NCBI GenBank assembly: GCA_910579535.1
Contig: CAJTUR010000002.1
Location: 6,052 to 70,051 of the forward strand
Direction: 5' to 3'
DNA from: an uncultured Bacilli bacterium
GTDB taxonomy: Bacteria; Bacillota_I; Bacilli_A; RF39; UBA660
Length of the DNA: 64,000 nucleotides
Shown: piece after piece, positions 25,943-34,879 of the stretch
Position numbering within the stretch: the first letter of the stretch is position 1
Layout: the number at the start of each line of letters is the position of its first letter
Program-made: the position numbers and the translations under genes
Notes under the pieces: model-generated
What the model was told of the DNA's origin: nothing
The model's database searches: none
The model's input: only the letters and a program-made list of their open reading frames with translations

Positions 25943-26730
25943 TTTATAAAGTTCTCTTTTTGAGGATTATAATCTAAGTACACGGTATCCATACCACCAT
26001 AACGGTTTTTAGCAATGATGATTTCTAAAATGTTATTTTTATTTTCACTCGAATAGTAATATTTACGATATAAGAATAAGACAATGTCTGAGTTACTTTC
26101 TAAATTACCGCTATTTTTTAAATCCATTAGTAAGGGCCTACTGTTTTCTCTATGTTCTACATTTCTAGAAATTTGAGATAATAGAAAGACGATTAATTTT
26201 TTCTGATTAGCAAGAGCTCTTATTTTATCTAATACTTCATTATAGGTATCGATAGACGAAGAGCTTTTCTGACTACTTTTTAATAATTGTATGTAATCGA
26301 TGATAACGAATTTTATTCCATTTTCGTTAATCAATTGTTCTAGTTCTTCTACCGTAAAGCAATCGTCTGAAAGATAGAGATTATAATTCTTTTTAGTGAG
26401 TTCAGACATTGTTTCTTTCATTAAGTTTTCATTTTTTTGAATTTCTGAAAATTTTTCTCCTTTTGAAAGGGTGGCTAATTTTAGAGCACTTTTTTCTTTA
26501 CTCATTTCTAAATTTACATATAGTGTTGGAACATTATAATTGTCCATTAAACTTAATAGTATATTATTCATAAAATTACTTTTTCCCATACCAGGCCTTG
26601 CTCCAATAGTTATAATAGTACTTTCATTGATTCCATTTAATGCTTTATCTAATGGTTTTAAACCTAACAAATATTTTTTAACAAAACTTTCATTTAATTG
26701 AATGTCTGTTATTTTATTTATGGTTGCGAT
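25936..26730 (-). CDS. Truncated DnaB-type helicase ATPase domain next to the retron
   Basis: The DnaB C-terminal motor domain with intact GARPGMGKS Walker A, LEMSKEKSALKL, VIIDYIQLLKSS Walker B, LLSQISRNVE and FLYRKYYY segments; the N-terminal DnaB domain is absent. No in-frame ATG exists. The first TTG, at 26670, lacks a ribosome site. GAAGGTGA sits six bases before an in-frame ATC at 26730, giving 264 residues. The GTG at 26740 would need one A removed from an AAAAA tract. The start is therefore unusual or damaged. It shares a promoter with the retron RT. Confidence 0.7.
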   Translation of the reverse strand: MATINKITDIQLNESFVKKYLLGLKPLDKALNGINESTIITIGARPGMGKSNFMNNILLSLMDNYNVPTLYVNLEMSKEKSALKLATLSKGEKFSEIQKNENLMKETMSELTKKNYNLYLSDDCFTVEELEQLINENGIKFVIIDYIQLLKSSQKSSSSIDTYNEVLDKIRALANQKKLIVFLLSQISRNVEHRENSRPLLMDLKNSGNLESNSDIVLFLYRKYYYSSENKNNILEIIIAKNRYGGMDTVYLDYNPQKENFINY

Positions 26731-26747
26731 TTTTACTCACCTTCTTT

Positions 26748-26809
26748 CTTATGCGTACATAAGTACGAATTGTAATTTTATTATACCTTTTCTATTTTAA
26801 ATTTGTCAA
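26748..26809 (-). promoter_or_regulatory. Strong promoter and leader hairpin of the DnaB-like/retron operon
   Basis: The minus strand has a consensus TTGACA (26804-26809), an 18-base spacer and TATAAT (26780-26785). Between it and the ribosome site is a perfect 16-base inverted repeat (CTTATG-TACG-CATAAG, 26748-26763), overlapping a GTAC...GTAC repeat. It could be an operator or a leader hairpin. Confidence 0.7.
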
Positions 26810-26872
26810 TTTATTTTTTTATTATTTAGGTGTATAATTAAAATTTTTTTTATTTCTGATTTATGCTCTTCT

Positions 26873-29725
26873 TTAATTAAAAGGTCTTCCCATAATATGG
26901 TTTTTTATTTGAACATAATCGGTTGCATAGATTTTATCATCTTCGTTTATGTCTGCGGCAATTAAGTAAGGTCCTGATAAGAGTGATTTACCCATGATAT
27001 GATTTTTAACTTTAACATAATCAGTGGCGTAGATTTGTCCATCTCCATTGACGTCTCCTTTTATAACAATAGTATAGGTATAATCTTGTTGATTAAAGGT
27101 TAGCGTAAACTTCATCCCTGTTGCAATGATTCCCTCATTTAGTTCCATATTCTGAGTGTTTTTAAAGTTTTTTAGAGTGACACCGTTTAGATTGTTTGCT
27201 TTATTGATGAAAGTTTTTATAGAGCTATTTAAAGTTATTCCTAAAACGTATTGTTCTTTTTTTCTTAAGCCAAGACGATTTAATACTCCTTCTTCGGTTA
27301 ATCCACCTTTTTCTTCTATCGTAACTAAACTAGTTAAAAGAATGGTCCTATTGCCAACAGGGATTAGAACTTCTACCTTACTGGTTCCAGCTTTCATTCC
27401 TAGCAATTCATTGTTTTCATAATGAATTAAATCTGTTTTTTCTATAGAAACTTGATAGTTAAGAGTTTCATTTGGTGAGAGAACTAAGGGTAGTTTTTTC
27501 TTTTCATTTGTCACGAGTTGAAAGGTTTTAGGAAGAGAGAGACTCACGATTCCTTTTGCTAATGACGTTTCATCTAAAAGATTTAAATCATGAAAGTTTT
27601 TGGCGTACCCGCCGACTCCTAAAAGGGTTTCATTTTCATTTAAGACATAATACACTTGTTTTGGAATTTGATAGGTGCCATAAGTAATGGCTTGTAAACC
27701 AATAAAGCCTCCTTTATTTTTTTCACCCTTTACGGTACCTGTTGAAAAACTGTTTTCTATTTTAACGTTTTGATTTAGACCAATAAAGCCTCCTACGTTT
27801 TTAGGTGCTGTCACTTCTAAAGTAGTCGAACAGTTTGTTATTAGGGTTTGATCGTTTCCATTACCAATCAACCCTCCTACGGCGATTAAATCATTTAAGG
27901 CTTCTCCTTCTCGAGTCACTGATCCACTTTTTAAATGAATGTTGTTTAGGGTAATGTTTTCAGCTACGTTTGCTAAACCACCTAGATAGTTTTGTTTGTT
28001 TGAATAAGCCACTAGGTTCTCTATATTTAAATTTTCTATTTTTGTTGGTGTGCTAAAATGACCAATATTATTAAATAAACCTGAGCCATTTGTTTTTATG
28101 TTACGTAAGGTATGATTTTTTCCTTCTAAATTTCCTTCAAAGTTTAAATTAGAAAGCGTTGCGGTTTCTTTAAAATCTAAATCATTCTCAAGTTGATAAT
28201 ATTTATTTTTGGTGTCTAACCCCATGAGATATAAAAACGTTTTTTCATCTTTAATGAGATAAGGTTTTTCTTTTGACCCTTCCCCTTCAATGGTTGGTAA
28301 GAGGACGTTGAAAGTAATCGAATCGTTGGTTTCACTTGTCACTTCTATTTTTATTCCTGAGTTTTTCCCATTGGAATAAAAAAGGGTTTGATTATCAAAA
28401 GTAGTATTGGTTGCTATTTCATTTTTTCCCAAAACAGGTCTTTTCATGTTTAATGTTGCTTTTGATAATTCTCCTAGCCCACTCATCGCTTCGGTTTCAT
28501 TAGGTCTAAAAATATAAACATGGTCTTCTTTGGGAGCATTTCCTAAATATTTGTAATTTTCATTTACACGATATACGATTAACCCACTTTCAAGTGCGGA
28601 ATAAGACTCATAGGTGTTCATTTTGTCGTGGTATTCTACGATAAAGTATTCTTTTTCGTTTTCTCCGGTTGCAATTTTAATCGCTCTTAATTCGTCTTTA
28701 TTTATAAATTTTGGTTTAGAAAGGGTTAAGTTCATTGTGGTTTTTGAAATTACAGGTATGGGGTTATGCCAATTGGTTTCTTTTTGATAATCACTTATGA
28801 AATAAGTTAAAAAACTTTGAGGGTTGGAGCCAATAGCGTTTCCCATAATATCATAAAATCCTACTGGTTTTTCGTTAGGTGAACCGTATCGGTACAAATC
28901 TTTAAAGCCTAAGGTATGACCAAATTCATGAATAAGTGTTCCATAAGTACCACGGTTTAATGAAAACACACTTGCGGATTCTTTGTAATCTTCCGCATAG
29001 ATTAAGTTATAAGCTCTTATTTTTTTTCCTAAAAAGGTTTGTGTTATTCCTTCACTATCTCGTTCATGAGCCCAAAGTAAATCTCCCCAACTGATGGTAG
29101 AGGGTAAATTTTTTTGACCTTCAATAACAAAAGAAATGGCGTCAATAAAATCATCTTGATTGGTATCTAATTCATTTCCATTTATTCCATAAGAAGCGCT
29201 TTCTTTTTCTAAATAAGCCATTACACGATTGATTAGTTCATTTTCTCTTTTTAAAGCTTCCGTTTTATCTTTGTAACCTATTTTGTTTTGTTCTGTATAT
29301 TTTAAGTAATAACCAATGGGCTCTACATCCTTAAAGGCTACCACTTGATTGTTTTTTTTAGGTAAAATTTCAGTTGTAATGGATAAACTCCCATAACTTT
29401 CACGTTCAAAGTATTTTTTGAAAGAAGGAACTCCAATTATTCCATTAACGGTAGTCATTTCTACTGGTGTGTCGCTATTGTATAATTTATAAGCATTTTC
29501 TACACTTTCTATATCATCAATATGATTTAAGACGTTTGAATCGCTATCACTAAATTTAATGAATACTGCCAATTGTTTTATTTTTCGAGGGTTGGGGTCT
29601 ATTTTAGCTAAGGCCAGTTCTTGGTCTGATTTTATAGTGGCTTTACTTACCTTAAAAGAACTACTTGAACAGATGAAAAGAACTAGAAAGATGAAAGCTA
29701 CTATTTTTTTATTTCTTTTTTTCAT
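26873..29725 (-). CDS. Secreted M6-type metalloprotease with GLUG repeats and a C-terminal dockerin
   Basis: 950 residues. A signal peptide ends near KVSKA (29). The zinc motif HEFGHTLGFKDLY (about 266) matches the M6/immune-inhibitor-A-like family, and the catalytic glutamate is intact. After Ig-like regions come GLUG-type repeats (GGLIGNG, GGFIGLN, GGFIGLQ, about 560-690). The last 65 residues form a dockerin with two calcium-loop repeats, DVNGDGQIYATDYVKVKNHI and DINEDDKIYATDYVQIKNHI. Dockerins bind cohesins, so it may dock onto a surface scaffold. The membrane-anchored neighbour overlaps it by 17 bases and is a candidate partner. Confidence 0.87.
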   Translation of the reverse strand: MKKRNKKIVAFIFLVLFICSSSSFKVSKATIKSDQELALAKIDPNPRKIKQLAVFIKFSDSDSNVLNHIDDIESVENAYKLYNSDTPVEMTTVNGIIGVPSFKKYFERESYGSLSITTEILPKKNNQVVAFKDVEPIGYYLKYTEQNKIGYKDKTEALKRENELINRVMAYLEKESASYGINGNELDTNQDDFIDAISFVIEGQKNLPSTISWGDLLWAHERDSEGITQTFLGKKIRAYNLIYAEDYKESASVFSLNRGTYGTLIHEFGHTLGFKDLYRYGSPNEKPVGFYDIMGNAIGSNPQSFLTYFISDYQKETNWHNPIPVISKTTMNLTLSKPKFINKDELRAIKIATGENEKEYFIVEYHDKMNTYESYSALESGLIVYRVNENYKYLGNAPKEDHVYIFRPNETEAMSGLGELSKATLNMKRPVLGKNEIATNTTFDNQTLFYSNGKNSGIKIEVTSETNDSITFNVLLPTIEGEGSKEKPYLIKDEKTFLYLMGLDTKNKYYQLENDLDFKETATLSNLNFEGNLEGKNHTLRNIKTNGSGLFNNIGHFSTPTKIENLNIENLVAYSNKQNYLGGLANVAENITLNNIHLKSGSVTREGEALNDLIAVGGLIGNGNDQTLITNCSTTLEVTAPKNVGGFIGLNQNVKIENSFSTGTVKGEKNKGGFIGLQAITYGTYQIPKQVYYVLNENETLLGVGGYAKNFHDLNLLDETSLAKGIVSLSLPKTFQLVTNEKKKLPLVLSPNETLNYQVSIEKTDLIHYENNELLGMKAGTSKVEVLIPVGNRTILLTSLVTIEEKGGLTEEGVLNRLGLRKKEQYVLGITLNSSIKTFINKANNLNGVTLKNFKNTQNMELNEGIIATGMKFTLTFNQQDYTYTIVIKGDVNGDGQIYATDYVKVKNHIMGKSLLSGPYLIAADINEDDKIYATDYVQIKNHIMGRPFN

Positions 29726-30950
29726 TTTTGACTCCTTTTTTAATTTTATATCCTATAAAAAAGGAAACGCTACTAAAAAGAATGATGATGCCGTACCAAA
29801 TAGGATTGGTTTTGGGTTCTTCTTTTTCTTCTTTGTTTATTAAAAATTCTGGAAATAATTGTACGGTTTTTTCGCTGGTTTCGTATAAATATTGAACGTT
29901 ACTCCCCTCTTCATTTATAGCATTTAAAAGACAATAATTTTCATTGTTTTCAAATCCATAACAGGTTACCTCTTGTTCATCTATTGTCTGCTTTTTTGGT
30001 GTTAAGTTTGGTTTATCTAAGGGTTTCTCTATTAAATAAAGCAAGAGATGGTTTATTTTTAATGGTTGTAATTTAGTTATCACGTCTTTTTTCTCTTTAT
30101 TAAAGAGATAGAAACTTTTTTTATTATCGGGGTCGATGCCATAAAGTAAAGAGAGATTCCCTTTTTCAAAAAGGATTATTTTTTTGTCTTCTAAAACGTC
30201 TTCTTTTTGTTCAAATCCTTCTGGAATTGTAATGTCTTCTAAGTTTCTTACTACTCCAATTTTCTGATTATTGTAATCTAAATAAATTTGAGGCGTTTCA
30301 TCGACGTTGACATTTAAGATGTAGATTTTTTTAGAGCCGTTTTCAGCGATAACAGTAATTTCTATTTTATTTTTTCCAACTTTAAGCGCTTTCTTTCCTA
30401 AGCCTTCCACTTTCGCTTTGGCATCTTTTGCTGTTCCAGAAAGAGTGATTTCGGTTTCATTTGCTGAAAGATTAACGGTGTACTCGGTTTGATTTTCATT
30501 AAAATTTGGCGTAAGGGTTCCGTTGCTTATTTTTAAAGCACTTAAACGGTTTTCTTTAGATTGAGGTTGTTCAGGATTTTTGTTCGGTTTTGTAGTTGTT
30601 CCATTTATTTTCACAGTGATTGTGCGACTTCCTGGATTATAAATATTAGCATCGGCATCAGAAAAACCTGTAACGGGTGTGGCGGTAACGGTTATGTTTC
30701 CACTTTCTTTGGCGGTCACTTTTACACTGACGTAGCCTTGTTCTACCCAAACACTATTTGAAGAAAGGCTTCCGTTAGTAATGGAAAGGTTTACTCTTCC
30801 TATACAGTCTCCTCCTACTTTAATTGTAAAGGTCCCATTTGGGGCTACTTGTGTCGTTGAAGCGGTCATATTAAATGAAGCCGCTTTTGGTGTTAGACAT
30901 AAACAAAAGAATAGTAACACACTTAAGATTGTCTTTTTTATTTTTTTCAT
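29709..30950 (-). CDS. Membrane-anchored surface protein with a cadherin-like beta-sandwich domain
   Basis: 413 residues. A signal peptide ends near PKAAS (about 24). Residues 25-115 form a beta domain of the kind found before cadherin-like modules in gut Firmicutes. Residues 133-215 are a cadherin-like beta-sandwich (RLSALKISNGTLTPNF ... YTVNL ... ILNVNV). A C-terminal membrane helix (about 383-402) with a basic tail anchors it. It is translated just before the dockerin protease with a 17-base overlap, so the two probably cooperate at the surface. A cohesin cannot be confirmed by eye. Confidence 0.75.
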   Translation of the reverse strand: MKKIKKTILSVLLFFCLCLTPKAASFNMTASTTQVAPNGTFTIKVGGDCIGRVNLSITNGSLSSNSVWVEQGYVSVKVTAKESGNITVTATPVTGFSDADANIYNPGSRTITVKINGTTTKPNKNPEQPQSKENRLSALKISNGTLTPNFNENQTEYTVNLSANETEITLSGTAKDAKAKVEGLGKKALKVGKNKIEITVIAENGSKKIYILNVNVDETPQIYLDYNNQKIGVVRNLEDITIPEGFEQKEDVLEDKKIILFEKGNLSLLYGIDPDNKKSFYLFNKEKKDVITKLQPLKINHLLLYLIEKPLDKPNLTPKKQTIDEQEVTCYGFENNENYCLLNAINEEGSNVQYLYETSEKTVQLFPEFLINKEEKEEPKTNPIWYGIIILFSSVSFFIGYKIKKGVKNEKKK

Positions 30951-30975
30951 AAATACTCCTTTAAAATTTTGTTCT

Positions 30976-31003
30976 ATTATAACTTATTCTTTTTATTTTG
31001 CAA
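30976..31003 (-). promoter_or_regulatory. Promoter of the surface protein/protease operon
   Basis: Minus strand TTGCAA (30998-31003), 16-base spacer, TATAAT (30976-30981), about 25 bases before the start of the anchored surface protein. Confidence 0.6.
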
Positions 31004-31020
31004 TGGTTTTATTTTACACT

Positions 31021-32079
31021 TTAGTTTTTAAGTAAATGGCTATTGTTGACAATTAGTGTACTGTAAAGAAACAATACTTCTTTGTTGTTAAAATTAATGC
31101 GTTCTCTTATTTGATTCATTGAAATGTATCTTAAATCAATTAGGGTTATTTTTTGGTATTCGCTTATTAATAAAGGGGTTAAACTACTTGCAAAGGAGTC
31201 GCGAAAGATAATTAATTCTTTTTCATTTGAAGCTTCTGGATTTTCTATTTCAATTAAAGCACTTGGTCCTCCTAGAAAAACATTGTAGGCATCCATACTG
31301 TTTAATTTATCGGTTTCATAAATGGGTTGTTCACCGTATTCTAAGTGTTTGGCTTTTGCTTTTTTTATCGTTTCATTGGTTAGATAAGTGATGGATTCTG
31401 GATTTCGAAACAAAGGGGCTTTTTGATAAGAGGCGCCATAAAAAGGATAGAAGTGATTGGTTTCATAAGTGGAAGGCTTATAGTCAAAATCTAGAACACT
31501 TCCTAATCTTTCTACCACTTTTGGATATTTTTCTTGACGTAAGTGAATGTCTGTTTGGTAATAATCCTCTAATGTGAATAAGTCTCTTACTGGTATTTCT
31601 TTTAGGTTTAATTCATTTTTAAGTTGTTGATAAATCGATAGAAAATCCATTTTTAAGTGTTTAGTTTCTTCTAGAAAATAACTTTTATCAGGAATAATGG
31701 CATAATAGACTTCACTATTTTGTAAATCTTTAGCGTTTATTTCATTTATTTTTTTTATAAAATTTTTTATACTTTCTTGATTTTTAGGGTAATTTTTTTC
31801 AATAAGGACTTCTTCCTTTATATAAACGTCATTGCTATCTTTTTGTTGTAATAGGTAACGTTCAAAAAAAGTATTTAATTGAATTAACGAATTACGCATG
31901 GGAAATTGATCGGATAAATAGTCTTCTAAGTTGTTTACAAAGTCCTTTTTTAAGACGTCTTTTGTTTTTAGTTTTCTACGCTCAACATTGGATAAGCTTT
32001 CGTCTTTTTTTATTATAAAAAGGCCAGAGAAACAAAATAGGATTATTATAAAACCTATCGATACTATTTTTTCTTTCAT
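31021..32079 (-). CDS. DHHW/AlgJ-like O-acetylation protein
   Basis: 352 residues with one N-terminal membrane anchor and an SGNH-like extracytoplasmic domain. IFRDSFASSLTPLL (about 290-303) holds the catalytic-type DS, and YYQTDIHLRQEKYP is the position of the DHHW signature, here TDIHL, so slightly divergent. In known systems these proteins complete the transfer of acetyl groups moved across the membrane by an MBOAT protein. The MBOAT gene sits one base upstream. The target is probably a cell-wall polymer. Confidence 0.8.
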   Translation of the reverse strand: MKEKIVSIGFIIILFCFSGLFIIKKDESLSNVERRKLKTKDVLKKDFVNNLEDYLSDQFPMRNSLIQLNTFFERYLLQQKDSNDVYIKEEVLIEKNYPKNQESIKNFIKKINEINAKDLQNSEVYYAIIPDKSYFLEETKHLKMDFLSIYQQLKNELNLKEIPVRDLFTLEDYYQTDIHLRQEKYPKVVERLGSVLDFDYKPSTYETNHFYPFYGASYQKAPLFRNPESITYLTNETIKKAKAKHLEYGEQPIYETDKLNSMDAYNVFLGGPSALIEIENPEASNEKELIIFRDSFASSLTPLLISEYQKITLIDLRYISMNQIRERINFNNKEVLFLYSTLIVNNSHLLKN

Positions 32080-32080
32080 A

Positions 32081-33457
32081 TTAAAACCTAAAGTAAATAA
32101 AAGGAGTAAATGAACTTGCTAAAATTCTTGCTATAACGAGTAAGAAAAGGCCTAGTACAATCAAGCTGTATAAAGATTCTATTCCTTTATTTCTTTTTCC
32201 TTTCTTTAATTTTTGTATGGTGTCTTTTAATTTTGGATGAATACCTATAAAAGCTATGAGAAGAATGATTAGATTGTTTTTAAGATAATAAAGGGTTTCT
32301 TGATTTATCCAGTCTTTTTTTATTCCAATTAATCCTTTTAAAAAGAGCATTAATTCTTCTAAATCCGTCGTGTTAAAAATGACGAAGCTTATTAGTAAAA
32401 GAACAAAAGTATAGATATGAGAAAAGAACCCTCCTTTTAGGAATTTTTGAAAAATAAATTTTTCTAGTATTAAAAGGACAAAAAAATAAAGACCCCAAAG
32501 AATAAAATTCCAACTGGCTCCATGCCATAATCCTGTTAATAACCAGACAATAAAAATGTTTCTGATGTGTTTTAGTTTAGAGGTTCGATTGCCTCCTAGA
32601 GGAATGTAGACGTAATCTTTAAAAAAAGTGGATAAGGATAGATGCCATCTTCTCCAAAATTCTGTAATTGAAGAAGCTATTAAGGGGTAATTAAAGTTTT
32701 CTTTAAATTCAAAGCCAAACATTTTTCCTAGTCCAATAGCCATGTCCGAGTATCCAGAAAAGTCATAGTAAATTTGGAAGGTAAAAAGAAGAGCTACCAA
32801 CCAATAAGATACAGTGGAAAGTTCAGAAGTTAGAATCGCGGTATAAGTGTAATACAAAGTGTCAGCGATTAATACTTTTTTACTTAATCCTATAATTAAA
32901 CGAGATACACCTGAACTAAACTTTTCAAAATTTTCGGTACGATTTTTTAGTTGTTCGTTTACATCTTTATATCGAACGATGGGACCAGCAACTAATTGAG
33001 GAAATAAACAGATATAAGTGCAATACGTTAATGGATTTTTTTGACAAGAGACTTCATTTTTATAAACATCTATTAAGTAACTTAAGTTTTGAAAGGTAAA
33101 AAAGCTGATGCCTAATGGAAGAACGATATTTAAAGAAATAGGGTTTAGTTGGAATAAGTTAGTAAAATTTTCAATAAAGAAGCCTGTGTATTTATAATAA
33201 ATGAGTAAAACAAGGTTAAAGGTAATTCCGATGATTAAATACAGCTTTTTTTTATTTTTAGAGATGACAAGACCTAAGCCATAATTTACTAAACAAGAAA
33301 AGACTAATAAAAGGGTGTAATTTTTTTCTCCAAAGTAATAAAAGATAAGACTAAATAGAAGTAAAATAAGATTTTTAAATTTTTTAGGGAATGAAAAATA
33401 AATGATTAATAATAAAGGCAAAAAAAAGAAGAGAAAGCGTATACTTGAAAATACCAT
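32081..33457 (-). CDS. MBOAT-family O-acyltransferase (AlgI/DltB-like)
   Basis: 458 residues with about ten membrane helices. The invariant histidine lies in LLTGLWHGASWNFILWG (about 311-327), and the upstream FWRRWHLSLSTFFKDYVYIPLGG is classic for AlgI/PatA-type MBOATs. It should move acetyl groups across the membrane for the partner DHHW protein. It ends one base before the partner's start. Confidence 0.92.
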   Translation of the reverse strand: MVFSSIRFLFFFLPLLLIIYFSFPKKFKNLILLLFSLIFYYFGEKNYTLLLVFSCLVNYGLGLVISKNKKKLYLIIGITFNLVLLIYYKYTGFFIENFTNLFQLNPISLNIVLPLGISFFTFQNLSYLIDVYKNEVSCQKNPLTYCTYICLFPQLVAGPIVRYKDVNEQLKNRTENFEKFSSGVSRLIIGLSKKVLIADTLYYTYTAILTSELSTVSYWLVALLFTFQIYYDFSGYSDMAIGLGKMFGFEFKENFNYPLIASSITEFWRRWHLSLSTFFKDYVYIPLGGNRTSKLKHIRNIFIVWLLTGLWHGASWNFILWGLYFFVLLILEKFIFQKFLKGGFFSHIYTFVLLLISFVIFNTTDLEELMLFLKGLIGIKKDWINQETLYYLKNNLIILLIAFIGIHPKLKDTIQKLKKGKRNKGIESLYSLIVLGLFLLVIARILASSFTPFIYFRF

Positions 33458-33472
33458 ATTTCTTCTTCCCTT

Positions 33473-33931
33473 CTATTTTAAGTTTTCAAAATTTTCTTTT
33501 ATTTTTGAAGCCATGTCATTAGACATAATTAGAACCACTAAATCTCCTTTTGATAAAACAAAAGTATTTTCAGCTTCGACACAAATCCATTTTCTTGGAT
33601 CTGCATTTTTCTTAATTTCTTCTACTGCTGCCTCAGCATCACTTGCGTTTTCTAAACGAATTAAAACAACAGAATGTGGAATGGAACCTGTCATAGATTC
33701 ACTGGCAATAGCTTCTTTATATTTTACATCAGCAAAAGCAAAATATTTGAAGTTTTCATCATTTAGTTCTGTATTCTCTACCATCATTGGCATTTCTTCT
33801 TCTGGAATACCACTGTACAATTTTTCCATGATTTCTGGTAGAGTTCCTTCAATATTTTCCACTTTATTTCCGCAACCAGTTAGTAAAAGACTTACCATTG
33901 CAATACAAATTAGACCTATTATTTTTTTCAT
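33473..33931 (-). CDS. DUF4358-type lipoprotein
   Basis: 152 residues. The signal peptide carries a lipobox LLTGCGNK (cysteine about 20). The remaining domain matches the DUF4358 pattern with IPHSVVLIRLENASDAEAAVEEIKKNADPRKW. It lies 15 bases before the MBOAT gene. Lipoproteins of this type are often found beside MBOAT acetylation genes, so an accessory role is likely, but the function is unknown. Confidence 0.75.
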   Translation of the reverse strand: MKKIIGLICIAMVSLLLTGCGNKVENIEGTLPEIMEKLYSGIPEEEMPMMVENTELNDENFKYFAFADVKYKEAIASESMTGSIPHSVVLIRLENASDAEAAVEEIKKNADPRKWICVEAENTFVLSKGDLVVLIMSNDMASKIKENFENLK

Positions 33932-33958
33932 AAACTTCTCCTTTTATTTTCTTATTTA

Positions 33959-34270
33959 TTAATAATGATTGCCATGTCCATGATGATGCCCATGGGTATT
34001 GTTTCGATTTGCATGATGTTCTTCATGAACATGTGCTCCTGTCATCGGACAATTTGGTATATTACAATACTGATGGTAAGTATTATTGTCTACTTCTTCT
34101 ATAATCTCAGTATTTTCATGAACATGTGCTCCTATCATTGGACAATTTGATACATTACAATATTGATGATTAGTATTACTATGATTGACATTTGGTCGAG
34201 TCATAGCGTAAACGGCTTCACCAAATACTAGCATGCAAACGGCTCCTGCAATCCAAAAACTTTTCTTCAT
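33959..34270 (-). CDS. Small secreted Cys/His-rich protein with CPMxGAHVHE repeats
   Basis: About 103 residues from the ATG at 34270, which follows AAGGAGGAAC; an ATG seven codons earlier is less well placed. A signal peptide or anchor (about 5-23) is followed by two copies of a unit HQYCN(V/I)xNCPMxGAHVHE and a tail rich in histidine (HGHHHGHGNHY). The spacing of Cys and His suggests extracytoplasmic binding of zinc, copper or nickel. I do not know a named family with a proven function. It precedes the lipoprotein/MBOAT genes. Confidence 0.65.
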   Translation of the reverse strand: MKKSFWIAGAVCMLVFGEAVYAMTRPNVNHSNTNHQYCNVSNCPMIGAHVHENTEIIEEVDNNTYHQYCNIPNCPMTGAHVHEEHHANRNNTHGHHHGHGNHY

Positions 34271-34339
34271 TTGTTCCTCCTTTTTGGTCATTATAACATG
34301 CTTATAATAGAAAGTAAATCTTTCCTAGATTAAATTGTT

Positions 34340-34762
34340 TTATTGATGAAGTCTATAACCATGTAGAGTTTTATCAACATGATTTTTTTTGCCACATAGT
34401 CCTATTCCTACTAGTTCTAGTTCTTCGGTTTCATATTTTTTTATACAAGCACGATTATCAATATCGTTACTGGTTTTAAACATTTCTTCATTGTAAACGC
34501 TCATTTGGATGTCCCGATTTGTGGCTTTTTTTATTATTTCTTTCATTTCCTCTTTCGTTGCACTATAGATTAAAATAGGTTGTCCACTCATAGGCAAATA
34601 TTTTTTTCCGCTTTTATCTATATAGGGTTCTCCCATAATAGATAGGGTTCCAAAACCTGATGCTAAAAAGGCAGTGATATTTAATTCTTGCCAAGGTTTT
34701 AGTCCGTCTCTTATAATAATCGCTATTTTTTGTTCTACAAAATAATTTTCTTCTTCATTCAT
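34340..34762 (-). CDS. DUF2000-family protein
   Basis: 140 residues that match the DUF2000 layout: KIAIIIRDGLKPWQELNITAFLASG at the start, then GEPYIDKSGKKYLPMSGQPILIY. The fold is thought to resemble peptidyl-tRNA hydrolases; function is unknown. It is divergent from the XRE-cupin regulator gene at 34880, which often indicates that one controls the other. Confidence 0.75.
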   Translation of the reverse strand: MNEEENYFVEQKIAIIIRDGLKPWQELNITAFLASGFGTLSIMGEPYIDKSGKKYLPMSGQPILIYSATKEEMKEIIKKATNRDIQMSVYNEEMFKTSNDIDNRACIKKYETEELELVGIGLCGKKNHVDKTLHGYRLHQ

Positions 34763-34879
34763 TTTTTCTATTCTCCTTTTTTCTATACAAAAATTAATAA
34801 ATATAGTATAATATATTAAGTAATTTGTGCATTATATTATACATTTATACACTATATAAGTCAATATAAAGGAGAGTTT
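34763..34879. promoter_or_regulatory. Divergent promoter region between DUF2000 and XRE-cupin genes
   Basis: A 117-base AT-rich region with several TATAAT-like boxes on both strands and a near-symmetric stretch near 34828-34853 (TGTGCATTATA ... TATACAC). It should hold the promoters of both genes and an operator for the XRE-cupin regulator. Exact -35/-10 pairs cannot be fixed by eye. Confidence 0.4.

Noticed and set aside
33402..33962. 186-codon plus-strand frame opposite the lipoprotein gene
   Set aside because: The lipobox and DUF4358 pattern are on the minus strand; this frame is a shadow.
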